Part shown: piece by piece, positions 35,911 to 44,791 of the stretch
How the letters are laid out: every line of letters begins with the position of its first letter
Position numbering within the stretch: the stretch's first letter is position 1
DNA from: Blastococcus sp. HT6-4
Lineage (GTDB): Bacteria; Actinomycetota; Actinomycetes; Mycobacteriales; Geodermatophilaceae
DNA length: 64,000 nucleotides
Direction of reading: 5' to 3'
Assembly: GCF_039679125.1 (NCBI RefSeq)
Contig: NZ_CP155551.1
Location: 2,356,001 to 2,420,000 of the forward strand
Notes under the pieces: generated by a model
Told to the model about the DNA's origin: nothing
The model's input: the letters and a program-made list of their open reading frames with translations, nothing else
The model's database searches: none
Position numbers and translations under genes: made by a program

Positions 35911-37404
35911 TCACCGGGCGGCCGCGAGGCCGGCCGGCGCCGGGACCGGCGCCGGGAGCGCGGCCGGGACCTCCACGACCACCCGCCGGGGGACCACGAC
36001 GGCGACGACCACGTACCCCACGAGCGAGGCGACCGCCGACCAGATCGTCGACCAGCCGTCGACCGCGGAGGTGACCAGGCCGTTCGGCACGTGCAGGAGC
36101 GTGTTCTCGACGCCGTAGATCGTCGGCGTCAGGACGAAGAGCACCAGGCGGAGACCGATGCCGACCACGACGGACGCCAGCGCCGCGGCCGACCCTCCCC
36201 GCTGCCAGTACAGGCCCAGGACGAACGGCACGACGAGGCTGGCCAGCAGCAGGTCGAAGGTGAGGGTCAGCAGGATGCCGGTCTGCGGCACCCGCAGCGC
36301 GATCAGCGCGGCGAGCGCGGCCATGGGGAGGGTCGCCAGCCGGGTGGCCCGCAGGATCCGCGGGGTCATCTCCGGGGCGCCGGCATCGACCCGGACCACG
36401 TTGCGGACCAGCACCGACGCCGTGCTGAGCAGGACCCCGCTGACCGTGGTGACGGTGGCCGCCAGGATCCCCGAGATGACGACGACGGCCAGCCAGGCGG
36501 GGGCGTACTCGCCCAGGAGCGTGTAGAGGATCGGCCCGTCGGCCGCGGCGTCGCCCACCACCCCGACCGCGGCCACCGCCACGAACGACAGCGGCAGGCA
36601 GAACAGCAGGATCCCCGCGGCGGCACCGAAGCAGGCGCGCTGCGCGGTCCGCGGGCTGCGCGAGGAGAACACCCGCTGCATCAGGTCGATCGCGACCAGG
36701 TTGCCGAGCCCGAGGGCGATGATCGTGGCCCAGTTGATGACCGCACCGGAATCGGCCGCGGTGAGCTGCTCCAGGGAGCCGGCGCCGAGCCCCTCGGGTG
36801 CGTCGAAGCCGTAGGTGGTGCCCATCCACACGACGAGGGCGATCACCCCGACGACGTTGATCGCCACCTGGGCCACGCCGGTGTACACGCTGGCGAACAT
36901 GCCGCCGGTGATCGTGTAGAGGAGCGCCAGCGGGATCACCAGCACGATGCCGACCGCGTAGCTGACGCCGACGAACCGCTCCAGGAGGAACCCGAGGGCC
37001 ACCAGGTTGCCGGCCAGCAGCATCGAGAAGCTGCCGACGGTGAGCACCGAGGCGCTGAGCTCCATGGCCCGGCCGAACCGGCGGCGGAAGTACTCCGGCA
37101 GGGTCACGACGCCGGACCGGTGCATCCGGCGGGCGAAGAACAGGCCCATGAGCAGCAGGCAGAGCGCCAGCCCGATGGGCAGCGCGGCGCCGGCCCACCA
37201 GCCGAAGCCGGCGGCCAGGTCGGCGTTGCCGAGCGTGGCGTTGGAGTCGACCGCCTGGGAGATCAGGACGGCGCCGACCAGACCCGCGGACAGGCTGCGC
37301 CCGGCCACGAGGTAGTTGGCCGAGTTGCCGCGCACCCTGCGCGCGGACACCAGGCCGCTGACGGTGATCACCAGCAGGCAGACGCCGATACCGGCAACGA
37401 TCAT
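35911..37404 (-). CDS. Sodium:solute symporter family protein
   Basis: 497 residues from ATG 37404, about 13 membrane helices. SSS-family marks: NYLVAGRSLSAGLVGAVLIS, GWWAGAALPIGLALCLLLMGLFFARRM, LPEYFRRRFGR, LLYTITGGMFASVYTGVAQ and a late GLYWQRGG. Close relatives include urea and carboxylate symporters. Lying 85 bp after allophanate hydrolase in the same direction, it probably imports the operon's nitrogen substrate. Confidence 0.88.
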   Translation of the reverse strand: MIVAGIGVCLLVITVSGLVSARRVRGNSANYLVAGRSLSAGLVGAVLISQAVDSNATLGNADLAAGFGWWAGAALPIGLALCLLLMGLFFARRMHRSGVVTLPEYFRRRFGRAMELSASVLTVGSFSMLLAGNLVALGFLLERFVGVSYAVGIVLVIPLALLYTITGGMFASVYTGVAQVAINVVGVIALVVWMGTTYGFDAPEGLGAGSLEQLTAADSGAVINWATIIALGLGNLVAIDLMQRVFSSRSPRTAQRACFGAAAGILLFCLPLSFVAVAAVGVVGDAAADGPILYTLLGEYAPAWLAVVVISGILAATVTTVSGVLLSTASVLVRNVVRVDAGAPEMTPRILRATRLATLPMAALAALIALRVPQTGILLTLTFDLLLASLVVPFVLGLYWQRGGSAAALASVVVGIGLRLVLFVLTPTIYGVENTLLHVPNGLVTSAVDGWSTIWSAVASLVGYVVVAVVVPRRVVVEVPAALPAPVPAPAGLAAAR

Positions 37405-37489
37405 GAGAGGGGCTCCAGACGGGCGGACGGAACGGAACGGGGTTCGCGGTACGGGGCCCGGCGCCGTTGCCGGAGGAGGCGCGGAGGGG

Positions 37490-39241
37490 TCAGGCGTCCA
37501 CGAGGTGCCGGCGCTGCGCGGTGGGCCAGTCGCCGTGCTCGCTGATGTCGGTGCCGGCGGCCCAGGCCTCCGGCGAGCAGCCGAACCCGACGGCGGACGA
37601 GCCGTCGGACAGCTCGACGCGGCCCAGGTACATCGGGGCGGGGAGCGCGGCCAGGAAGTCCCCCAGCTGCGCGGTGCCCACGAGCCACAGCTGGCCGCCG
37701 ACCGCCACGCCGTCGGCCGGTCCGACCCGGGCCAGCCCGGGCTTGGCGGGCACGGTGCGCAGCCGGGCCAGCCGGTAGGCCGGCGCGGTGGTCGCGGGGC
37801 CTAGCCACCGCGCACCGCGGTCGTCCAGTTCGTGCTCCAGGGGCTGCCCGCGCAGGTGGGCGCCGACGACGAAGAGCCGGGTCGTCGCCGCACCGGCCCG
37901 CAGCGGCCACGGCAGCCCCGGACCCGGCGGCACCTCGGCGGCGCCCGGCCGGGCGACCGCGGGCGGGTCCAACTGCACCAGCCGGGCGAGGTCGAGGGCG
38001 AGGGCGTCGCCGCCGGCCCGGGCGATGACCGACACCCCGAAGCAGGAACCGCCGCCGTCGTCGTCCCGCACCGTGCCCGAGGGCACGGCCACGGCGCACA
38101 GGTCCATCAGGTTGCAGAAGTTCGTGTAGGTGCCGAGCCGGCTGTTCACCCCGACCGGGTCCGCGGCGACCTCCGCGAGCGTCGGGTGCTCCGTGGTCGT
38201 GGGCACCAGCAGGGCGTCGAACCCCTCGAGCCGCGCCAGCGCGGCGGCGGTGAGCTCGGCCAGCCGCTCGCGGTCGTGCAGCAGGCGGGTCGCCCCCACC
38301 GAGCCGGCCGCGCCGATGATCGCCCCGACCGTCGGGTCGACCTCGTCGGCGTGCGCGTCGACGAAGGCACCGACCGCGGCGTGCCGCTCGGCGACCAGCC
38401 CGCCGTCGTAGAGCAGCCGGGCGGCCGCCAGGAACGGCGCGAGGCCGATCGCCTCGATCTCCGCCCCCGTGGCGGCCAGCCGCTCGACCGCGGCCCCGAA
38501 CGCCGCCTGCCAGGACGGCGACAGGCCCGGCAGCTCCCGGGGCACGGCGACGCGGGCGCGCGGCCGTGCGGCCAGCTGGGTGGCGGGCGGCCAGGGGCGG
38601 GCACCCCCGGCCATCTGCGCCATCGCGGCATCGGCCGTGTCCACGTCGCGGGCGAACACGGTCACGCAGTCGTAGGAACGGCAGGCGGGCACCACACCGG
38701 CGGTGGGCACGACGCCGACGGTGGGCTTGATCCCCACCAATCCCTGCAGCGCGGCCGGGACGCGGCCGGAGCCGGCCGTGTCGGTGCCCACGGCCACGTC
38801 CACCAGGCCCAGGGCGACGGCCACCGCCGACCCGGAGCTCGACCCGCCGGAGATCCGGTCCGGCCGCCGGGCGTCGCGGACCGCACCGTAGGGGCTGCGG
38901 GTGCCGACCAGGCCGGTGGCGAACTGGTCGAGGTTCGTCGTCCCGAGGACGACGGCGCCGGCGGCGCGCAGCCGGCTCACCACGGGGGCGTCCTCGGCCG
39001 CCGGCCCGGCAGCGTAGGAGGGGCAGCCGGCCGTGGTGGGCAGCCCGGCGACGTCGACATTGTTCTTGACCGCGGCGGCGAGCCCGGCCAGCGGCAACCG
39101 CTCCCCTGCTGCCACCCGCGCGTCGACCGCCGCGGCCTCGGCGACGACGTCGGCCTCCGGGCGCAGGTGGATCCAGACCTCCGGCCGGCCGACGTCCGCG
39201 ATGGCGCGGTAGGCCGCCCGGACCCGCTCGACCGCGGTCAC
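37490..39241 (-). CDS. atzF: Allophanate hydrolase
   Basis: 583 residues from GTG 39241, overlapping the carboxylase stop by 4 bp. Amidase signature domain (1-440): catalytic Lys in AAVKNNVDVAGLPTT and the Ser-cisSer pair in SGGSSSGSAVAVALG. The C-terminal domain (about 445-583; FVVGAHLRGQPLEHEL, PAKPGLARV, ISEHGDWPTAQR) is the AtzF-type second domain. It hydrolyses allophanate to ammonia and CO2 after carboxylation, and deimination where the substrate is guanidine. The open frame extends far upstream only as antisense-like sequence within the carboxylase gene. Confidence 0.95.
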   Translation of the reverse strand: MTAVERVRAAYRAIADVGRPEVWIHLRPEADVVAEAAAVDARVAAGERLPLAGLAAAVKNNVDVAGLPTTAGCPSYAAGPAAEDAPVVSRLRAAGAVVLGTTNLDQFATGLVGTRSPYGAVRDARRPDRISGGSSSGSAVAVALGLVDVAVGTDTAGSGRVPAALQGLVGIKPTVGVVPTAGVVPACRSYDCVTVFARDVDTADAAMAQMAGGARPWPPATQLAARPRARVAVPRELPGLSPSWQAAFGAAVERLAATGAEIEAIGLAPFLAAARLLYDGGLVAERHAAVGAFVDAHADEVDPTVGAIIGAAGSVGATRLLHDRERLAELTAAALARLEGFDALLVPTTTEHPTLAEVAADPVGVNSRLGTYTNFCNLMDLCAVAVPSGTVRDDDGGGSCFGVSVIARAGGDALALDLARLVQLDPPAVARPGAAEVPPGPGLPWPLRAGAATTRLFVVGAHLRGQPLEHELDDRGARWLGPATTAPAYRLARLRTVPAKPGLARVGPADGVAVGGQLWLVGTAQLGDFLAALPAPMYLGRVELSDGSSAVGFGCSPEAWAAGTDISEHGDWPTAQRRHLVDA

Positions 39242-42200
39242 GACGCGGCTCCGGCCACGGCCGGCTCGGGGGCCTCGGCCGCCACGACCACCAGCGGGGT
39301 GCCGGCGGTGACCTGCGTGCCGGTGCCCACCAGGACGTGGGTCACCACGCCCTCGGCCGGTGCGGTCACGACCGACTCCATCTTCATCGCCTCCAGGGCC
39401 AGCAGTGGTTGTCCGGCGGACACCCGGTCGCCCACCGCGACGTCGATCCGCCACACGTTGGCCACGAAGGGCGCATCCACCCGCTCGGCCCCGTCGGGCA
39501 GCACCAGCTCGGCGGCCGGCGCGGCGACGGCCGCGGACTCCGCGCGACGGGCCCGGTCGAACTCCCCCGCCTCGGTCCAGGCGGTGCGCTCGGCGTCGAA
39601 GGCGGCGGCCTGCCGGGCACGGAAGGCCTCGATGGAGCCGGCGTTGTCGGCGAGGAACCGCTCGTGCTCGGCGAGCGAGAAGGAGCCCTCGGTGATCTCC
39701 ACCGAGCCGCGGCCGGCGGCGAGGTCGGCGCGCAGGTCCAGCAGCTCCTCCGGGGAGACCGGGTACCAGGAGATCCGGTCGAAGAAGCGCAGCAGCCAGG
39801 GGCTGCCCGGCTCGAACGGCGCCGTCCGCCGGTACCGGCTCCAGACCTGGCTGGTGCGGCCGACGAACTGGTAGCCGCCGGGGCCCTCCATGCCGTAGAT
39901 GCACAGGTAGGCGCCGCCGATGCCGACGGAGTTCTCCGCGGTCCAGGTGCGGGCGGGGTTGTACTTGGTGGTCACGAGGCGGTGGCGCGGATCGAGCGGA
40001 GTCGCCACCGGGGCGCCCAGGTAGACGTCGCCCAGGCCGAGGGTGAGGTACTCGGCCGCGAAAACGGTGTCCATCACGTCCTCGGCCCGCTCGAGGCCGT
40101 TGATCCGCCGGATGAAGTCGATGTTCGACGGGCACCACGGCGCGTCGTCGCGGACGCCGGACATGTACCGGGAGATCGCCTCCCGCGTCGCCGGGTCGTC
40201 CCAGCTCAGCGGCAGCCGCACCGACCGGCTCGGCACCACCAGCTCCGAGGTGGCCGGCAACTCCCGCTCGATCTCGGCCAGCAACCCGAGCAGCCGCGGC
40301 ACCGGCAGGACGTCGGGGTCGACGTGCACCTGCAGCGAGCGGATGCCGGGCGTGAGGTCGACGACGCCGGGGAGCCGGAGCTCGGCGAGCCGGGTGTGCA
40401 GCGCGTGCACCCGGGCCCGGAGCGCGAGGTCCAGGACGATCTCCCCGTACTCGACGAGCACGTTGTCGTCCCCGCTGCGCCGGTAGGTCACCGACGGGGC
40501 GCCGTCCAGGGCCGGGTGCCGGGCCAGCACGCCGTCGTCGCCGTCGCCGCCGGAGCCGTGCACGGCCGGCGAGGCGGCCCGCCGGGCCGCCGACAGGTCT
40601 GCCCGGGAGGGGGCCTCGGCGGCCCGGACGGGGACGAACCGCACGGTGTCGCCCGGGCGCAGCTGCCCGAGCTTCCACCGGTCGGCCGCCACGACGGTCA
40701 CCGGGCAGACGAACCCGCCCAGGCTGGGGCCGTCGGGCCCGAGCAGGATCGGGGTGTCGCCGGTGAAGTCCAGGGCGCCGACGGAGTAGGCGTTGTCGTG
40801 GATGTTCGACGGGTGCAGCCCCGCCTCGCCGCCGTCGGGTCGGGCCCACGTCGGCTGCGGTCCCTCCAGGCGCACACCGGTGCGGGCGGAGTTGAAGTGC
40901 ACGGTGTAGGCGCTGGCGTAGAGCGTGTCGACGTCCTCCCGGGTGAAGAACTCCGGCGCCGCGTGCGGCCCCTCGGTCACCGCCAGCTGCCAGTCGTGCG
41001 GGATGGCCGGCCGCACCTCGGCCGGGACGGCCGCGGGCACCTGTGCGGGGGCCACCCCGGCCACGGTGCGCAGCACGTCCCCGGGACGCAGCGCCCTCCC
41101 GCCGTGCCCGCCGAACTGGCCCAGGGTGAAGGTGGCGGCGCTGCCGAGGTAGGCCGGCACGTCGAGGCCGCCGGCGAGGAGCACGTAGGCGCGCAGGCCG
41201 GTCCCCTCGGCGGTGCCGACGTCGAGCAGCCCGCCCGCGGGCACGTGCACCGGCTCCCACATCGGGACGGGCTCGCCGTCGACGGTGACGGGGCACTGCG
41301 CGCCGGTCACGCACACCGTGGTCGGGTGCGTGAAGCGCAGCGCCGGTCCGCCGGAGGTGCACTCCAGGCCCGGCGCGCCCTCGGGGTTGCCCAGCGCCCG
41401 GTTGCCGAGCCGGAACGACAGGTCGTCCATCGGCCCGCTCGGCGGTACGCCGACCTGCCACAGGCCGATCCGGCCGGGTGCGTCCTGGACCGTGGTCAGC
41501 AGGCCCGGGCGCTCGACGGTGATCCGCGGTCGCGGATCACCGACGCCGGCCAGGGTGGCGGTGCTGTGCGTGCCGGCGCGGACGTCGCCGTGACCGGGGA
41601 CGGCGGCCAGCAGGCCGAGGTTGACCTCGATGCCGTGCATCGACGTCCGCTCCAGCGCGGTGGCCAACCGGTCCAGCGCCTCGTCGCGGTCGGCCCCCGA
41701 GGTGATGACCTTCGCCAGCAGCGGGTCGTAGGCCGGGGAGATCTCGGTGCCGCTCTCCACCCAGGTGTCGACGCGGACGCCGTCCCCGTCCGGGAAGGTG
41801 ACGGCGGTGAGCACGCCGGCGCTGGGCTGGAAGTCGCGGGCCGGGTCCTCGGCGTACACCCGGGCCTCGACCGCGTGCCCGCGGACGGGCACCGCGCCGG
41901 TGCCCCGCCCGGCGGTCAGGTGGCCGTCGAGCACGCCGGTGTCCCCCTGTGCCAGCCGCAGCATCCAGGCGACGAGGTCGACGCCGGTCACCGCCTCGGT
42001 CACCGGGTGCTCGACCTGGAGGCGGGCGTTGACCTCCAGGAAGGAGGCCTCCTGGCGGCGGGCGTCGTAGACGAACTCCACGGTGCCCGCGGATCGGTAG
42101 TCCACCGACGCGGCCAGGGCGCGGGACGCCTCCTGCAGCCGCTCCCGGAGCTCGTCGGGCAGCCCGGGCGCGGGCGCCTCCTCCAGCACCTTCTGGTTGC

Positions 42201-42900
42201 GGCGCTGCAACGAGCAGTCGCGGTCCCCCAGCGACACGACGCGGCCGGTGCCGTCCCCGAAGACCTGGACCTCGACGTGGCGGGCGTTCTCGACGTAGCG
42301 CTCGGCGAACACACCGGTCGTGCCGAAGCTGCGCTCGGCCTGCCGGCTCACGCGGTCGTAGGCGGCCAGCAGCTCCCCGGCGTCGCGGCAGACCTGCATG
42401 CCGATGCCCCCGCCGCCGCCGGTGGCCTTGAGCATCAGCGGATAGCCGACCTCGTCGGCCGCGGCGAGCGCCGCCGGCGCGTCGGTGAGCAGGCCGGTGC
42501 CCGGGAAGATCGGCACGCCCGCGGCCTGGGCGGCGGCGCGCGCCGTGTGCTTGGTGCCGAAGATCCGCAGCTGCTCGGGGGTGGGCCCGACGAACACCAG
42601 GCCGGCGGCCTCGACCGCAGCGGCGAACCCGGCGTCCTCGGACAGGAAGCCGTAGCCGGGGTGCACCGCACCGGCGCCGGTGCGCACGGCGGCGTCGAGG
42701 ACGGCCTCGGCCCGGAGATAGCTCTCCTGTGGTGCGGCCGGGCCGATGCGGACGGCGTCGTCGGCCAGGTGCACGTGCGGGGCACCGCGGTCGGCGTCGG
42801 AGAAGACGGCGACCGTGCGCAGTCCGAGCGCGCGGCCCGAGCGGATGATCCGCACGGCGATCTCGCCGCGGTTGGCGACGAGCAGGGTGTCGATGCTCAT
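39238..42900 (-). CDS. Biotin-dependent urea/guanidine carboxylase
   Basis: 1220 residues from ATG 42900. Order: biotin carboxylase (1-450; VANRGEIAVRIIRSGRALG, GGGGGIGMQVC, FLEVNARLQVEHPVTE), KipA/KipI-like carboxyltransferase domains (about 480-1080), and a biotinyl domain with LEAMKMES, the biotinylated Lys at about 1173. Full length. It is annotated by homology as urea carboxylase, but the two DUF1989 partners upstream correspond to carboxyguanidine deiminase subunits, so guanidine is the more likely substrate. All genes from 44479 to 37490 overlap by 4 bp. Confidence 0.93.
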   Translation of the reverse strand: MSIDTLLVANRGEIAVRIIRSGRALGLRTVAVFSDADRGAPHVHLADDAVRIGPAAPQESYLRAEAVLDAAVRTGAGAVHPGYGFLSEDAGFAAAVEAAGLVFVGPTPEQLRIFGTKHTARAAAQAAGVPIFPGTGLLTDAPAALAAADEVGYPLMLKATGGGGGIGMQVCRDAGELLAAYDRVSRQAERSFGTTGVFAERYVENARHVEVQVFGDGTGRVVSLGDRDCSLQRRNQKVLEEAPAPGLPDELRERLQEASRALAASVDYRSAGTVEFVYDARRQEASFLEVNARLQVEHPVTEAVTGVDLVAWMLRLAQGDTGVLDGHLTAGRGTGAVPVRGHAVEARVYAEDPARDFQPSAGVLTAVTFPDGDGVRVDTWVESGTEISPAYDPLLAKVITSGADRDEALDRLATALERTSMHGIEVNLGLLAAVPGHGDVRAGTHSTATLAGVGDPRPRITVERPGLLTTVQDAPGRIGLWQVGVPPSGPMDDLSFRLGNRALGNPEGAPGLECTSGGPALRFTHPTTVCVTGAQCPVTVDGEPVPMWEPVHVPAGGLLDVGTAEGTGLRAYVLLAGGLDVPAYLGSAATFTLGQFGGHGGRALRPGDVLRTVAGVAPAQVPAAVPAEVRPAIPHDWQLAVTEGPHAAPEFFTREDVDTLYASAYTVHFNSARTGVRLEGPQPTWARPDGGEAGLHPSNIHDNAYSVGALDFTGDTPILLGPDGPSLGGFVCPVTVVAADRWKLGQLRPGDTVRFVPVRAAEAPSRADLSAARRAASPAVHGSGGDGDDGVLARHPALDGAPSVTYRRSGDDNVLVEYGEIVLDLALRARVHALHTRLAELRLPGVVDLTPGIRSLQVHVDPDVLPVPRLLGLLAEIERELPATSELVVPSRSVRLPLSWDDPATREAISRYMSGVRDDAPWCPSNIDFIRRINGLERAEDVMDTVFAAEYLTLGLGDVYLGAPVATPLDPRHRLVTTKYNPARTWTAENSVGIGGAYLCIYGMEGPGGYQFVGRTSQVWSRYRRTAPFEPGSPWLLRFFDRISWYPVSPEELLDLRADLAAGRGSVEITEGSFSLAEHERFLADNAGSIEAFRARQAAAFDAERTAWTEAGEFDRARRAESAAVAAPAAELVLPDGAERVDAPFVANVWRIDVAVGDRVSAGQPLLALEAMKMESVVTAPAEGVVTHVLVGTGTQVTAGTPLVVVAAEAPEPAVAGAAS

Positions 42901-43583
42901 GCCGCGTCCCTCCCGGCGGGCCGGGTGACGACCATCCGGACGGGGGTCGGGTCGAAGGCGTTGCAGGGGTTGTTGATCTGCGGGCAGTTCGAGACCAGCA
43001 CGAGGGTGTCGACGTCGGCCCGCAGGGCCACCCGCTTCCCCGGCCCGGAGAGGCCGTCGACGATGCCGAGGGCGCCGTCGGCATCGACCGGGACGTTCAT
43101 GAACCAGTTGATGTTCGACGCGAGGTCACGGGCGGTCAGTCCGTGCCGGGCGCCCTCGAGGAGGAAGTTCTCCATGCACCCGTGCTGGGCGCGGGTGTGC
43201 TGGCCGTAGCGCAGGGTGTTCGACTCCTTCGAGCAGGCTCCGCCGAGGGTGTCGTGGACGCCGACCTCGTCGGCCACCACCGTCATCAGCGCCTGGCCGG
43301 TGTCGGCCCGCAGGACCGAGCCGGTGGTGAGGAAGATGCGGCCCTGCCGGCGGATGGTCTCCGGCGCGGAGTAGCGGACGGCGGTGTCGCCGGCGGCGTA
43401 GAGCAGGCAGTCGACGGCCTGGTTGCCGGCGAGGTCGACGATGGTCAGCACGTCCCCGGCGGCCACCACGGCCGACCAGGACGCGCGGGCCGGCACGTGC
43501 TCGTCGAGCAGCACGGCGCCCGGCACGAGGGCGGCCGCCGCGGCGTCCGGGGCGTCGGTCCGGTCGAGCTCTCGGATGGTCAC
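42897..43583 (-). CDS. Urea carboxylase-associated protein 2 (DUF1989; carboxyguanidine deiminase subunit-like)
   Basis: 228 residues from GTG 43583. DUF1989 features: GDVLTIVDLAGNQAVDCLLY, VRYSAPETIRRQGRIFLTTGS, a CSKESNTLRYGQHTRAQHGC segment with conserved Cys, and NINWFMNVPVD near the C-terminus. Homologues form a heteromeric carboxyguanidine deiminase (CgdAB) that turns carboxyguanidine into allophanate. Overlaps its neighbours on both sides by 4 bp. Confidence 0.88.
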   Translation of the reverse strand: MTIRELDRTDAPDAAAAALVPGAVLLDEHVPARASWSAVVAAGDVLTIVDLAGNQAVDCLLYAAGDTAVRYSAPETIRRQGRIFLTTGSVLRADTGQALMTVVADEVGVHDTLGGACSKESNTLRYGQHTRAQHGCMENFLLEGARHGLTARDLASNINWFMNVPVDADGALGIVDGLSGPGKRVALRADVDTLVLVSNCPQINNPCNAFDPTPVRMVVTRPAGRDAA

Positions 43584-44479
43584 AGCACTCCCCTGGCCCG
43601 GAGGTCGGCGTCGGTGTTGGCGATGGCCTGCAGGTGCTCGGGGCCCAGCGGCCCCACGAGCTCCCCGGCCGCGAGGCGGTCGAGTTCGGGGGCGGCACCC
43701 CAGGCGCGGACCTCCAGCGGGGAGCAGGTGAACTCCGGCCGCGGGTCGAGCGGGTGGGCGGTGTTGGCCAGCAGCACGATCGTGTCGGCGTGCAGCAGCA
43801 GGTCGACGGATGCGCCGGCCCCCGCGGAGCCGAGCCAGCCGAACCCGCCGTCGGCACCGACGCGCACGCCCTGGAAGAAGGAGATCGACGGCGGCAGGTC
43901 GCGTACCCCGATCCCGTGCTTGAGCGCGGCGAGGGTGAACAGCTCGCGCCCGGCCGGGCTGGCCGACTCCGGCTCCGCTGCGCCGTAGCGCGCCTGGTTC
44001 CCCGCGCGCGTCGACGTGCCGGTCAGCGCGTCGTGCATCCGGGACGAGTCGGCGACGACGGTCGCCAGCACCCGGCCGAAGCCGCTCAGCAGCGGGTGGC
44101 CGGTGGTCGGGTACGCCTGCCACGGGACCTTGACGGTGTCCGCGACGTTGAGCCGCTCGTGCGGCGAGTCCGCACGGTGCAGCAGCAGGTGGGCGCACGC
44201 GTCGCCGTCCCGGTCGGTCAGCCGCAGCCGGGTGCCGCGGGCGAGGACGGCGGTGGTGTAGCCGCCCGGCGCCACGGTCTCCGCCCAGGTCACGGCGGCG
44301 GCCCGGATGTCGTCGGGCTGCACGCCGGGCAGCTCCGGTGCGGTGGACGGCGGGACGTACCGCATGTGGGCGGCGACCTGGCCGTGCTGGGCGCGGGCGT
44401 GCGCCCGGGCGCCGGCCGTGGTGGCCGTGCCGGAGTCCTCCGGCACGCGTGCGGCGGTCGCGCGGATGGTGCTGGTCAC
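43580..44479 (-). CDS. Urea carboxylase-associated protein 1 (DUF1989; carboxyguanidine deiminase subunit-like)
   Basis: 299 residues from GTG 44479. DUF1989 core: GGYTTAVLARGTRLRLTDRDGDACAHLLLH, RLNVADTVKVPWQAYPTTGHPLLS, and SISFFQGVRVGADGGFGW. About 40 extra N-terminal residues precede it, including an Arg-Ala-His-rich stretch. It is the larger partner of the protein encoded next and the first gene of the operon. Confidence 0.87.
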   Translation of the reverse strand: MTSTIRATAARVPEDSGTATTAGARAHARAQHGQVAAHMRYVPPSTAPELPGVQPDDIRAAAVTWAETVAPGGYTTAVLARGTRLRLTDRDGDACAHLLLHRADSPHERLNVADTVKVPWQAYPTTGHPLLSGFGRVLATVVADSSRMHDALTGTSTRAGNQARYGAAEPESASPAGRELFTLAALKHGIGVRDLPPSISFFQGVRVGADGGFGWLGSAGAGASVDLLLHADTIVLLANTAHPLDPRPEFTCSPLEVRAWGAAPELDRLAAGELVGPLGPEHLQAIANTDADLRARGVL

Positions 44480-44791
44480 GGGCGCTCCGTCCTGTCGGCG
44501 ACCCCCTCGTGGAGAGGGGTTTCTGTCGCTCGACAGTTTTCGGGGCGCCGTCCGGTCGCGGGTTGCCGTGGAGTTACCGGTCCGGGCGCACTCGTTAAGA
44601 AGCGTCGCGATGTATTTCTGTCAGGTGACCGGAACCGCACCGTGACGCAGCGCCACGGAGAGCACGACCGGGGGCGCTCCGGGCCACCACCGCCCGGTAG
44701 CCCGGACGTCCGGGCACGGCCGTTGCGCGCTCGGCGTCGTCCCGACGGGCACGGGACGACGCTGAGCGCGCACTCGCGCCCCCGACCCCGG
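44480..44791. other. Upstream region of the carboxylase operon with leader hairpins
   Basis: On the minus strand, approaching the operon, are a GlnR-like site (44614-44629), then CTGTCGAGCGACAG (44523-44536, a 6-bp stem with an AG loop) and ACCCCTCTCCACGAGGGGGT (44502-44521), then an ACGGAG ribosome site. I looked for guanidine-I, -II and -III riboswitch cores and found none. No coding frame is convincing. Confidence 0.55.
44614..44629 (-). promoter_or_regulatory. Possible GlnR-type nitrogen regulator half-site pair
   Basis: On the minus strand GTCAC-CTGACA-GAAAT matches the actinobacterial GlnR pattern GTnAC-n6-GAAAC at all but the last base. A second, poorer pair follows at the expected spacing (CGACG-n6-AACGA). 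It is about 135 bp upstream of the first gene of a nitrogen-scavenging operon, which suits GlnR. Confidence 0.35.

Noticed and set aside
39242-41461. Extended frame upstream of the allophanate hydrolase giving a 1323-residue protein
   Set aside because: The extension is Arg/Gly/Ala-rich shadow sequence lying entirely within the carboxylase gene; GTG 39241 with a 4-bp overlap is the real start.
44480-44640. Guanidine riboswitch ahead of the carboxylase operon
   Set aside because: None of the conserved cores of the known guanidine classes could be found; only ordinary hairpins are present.
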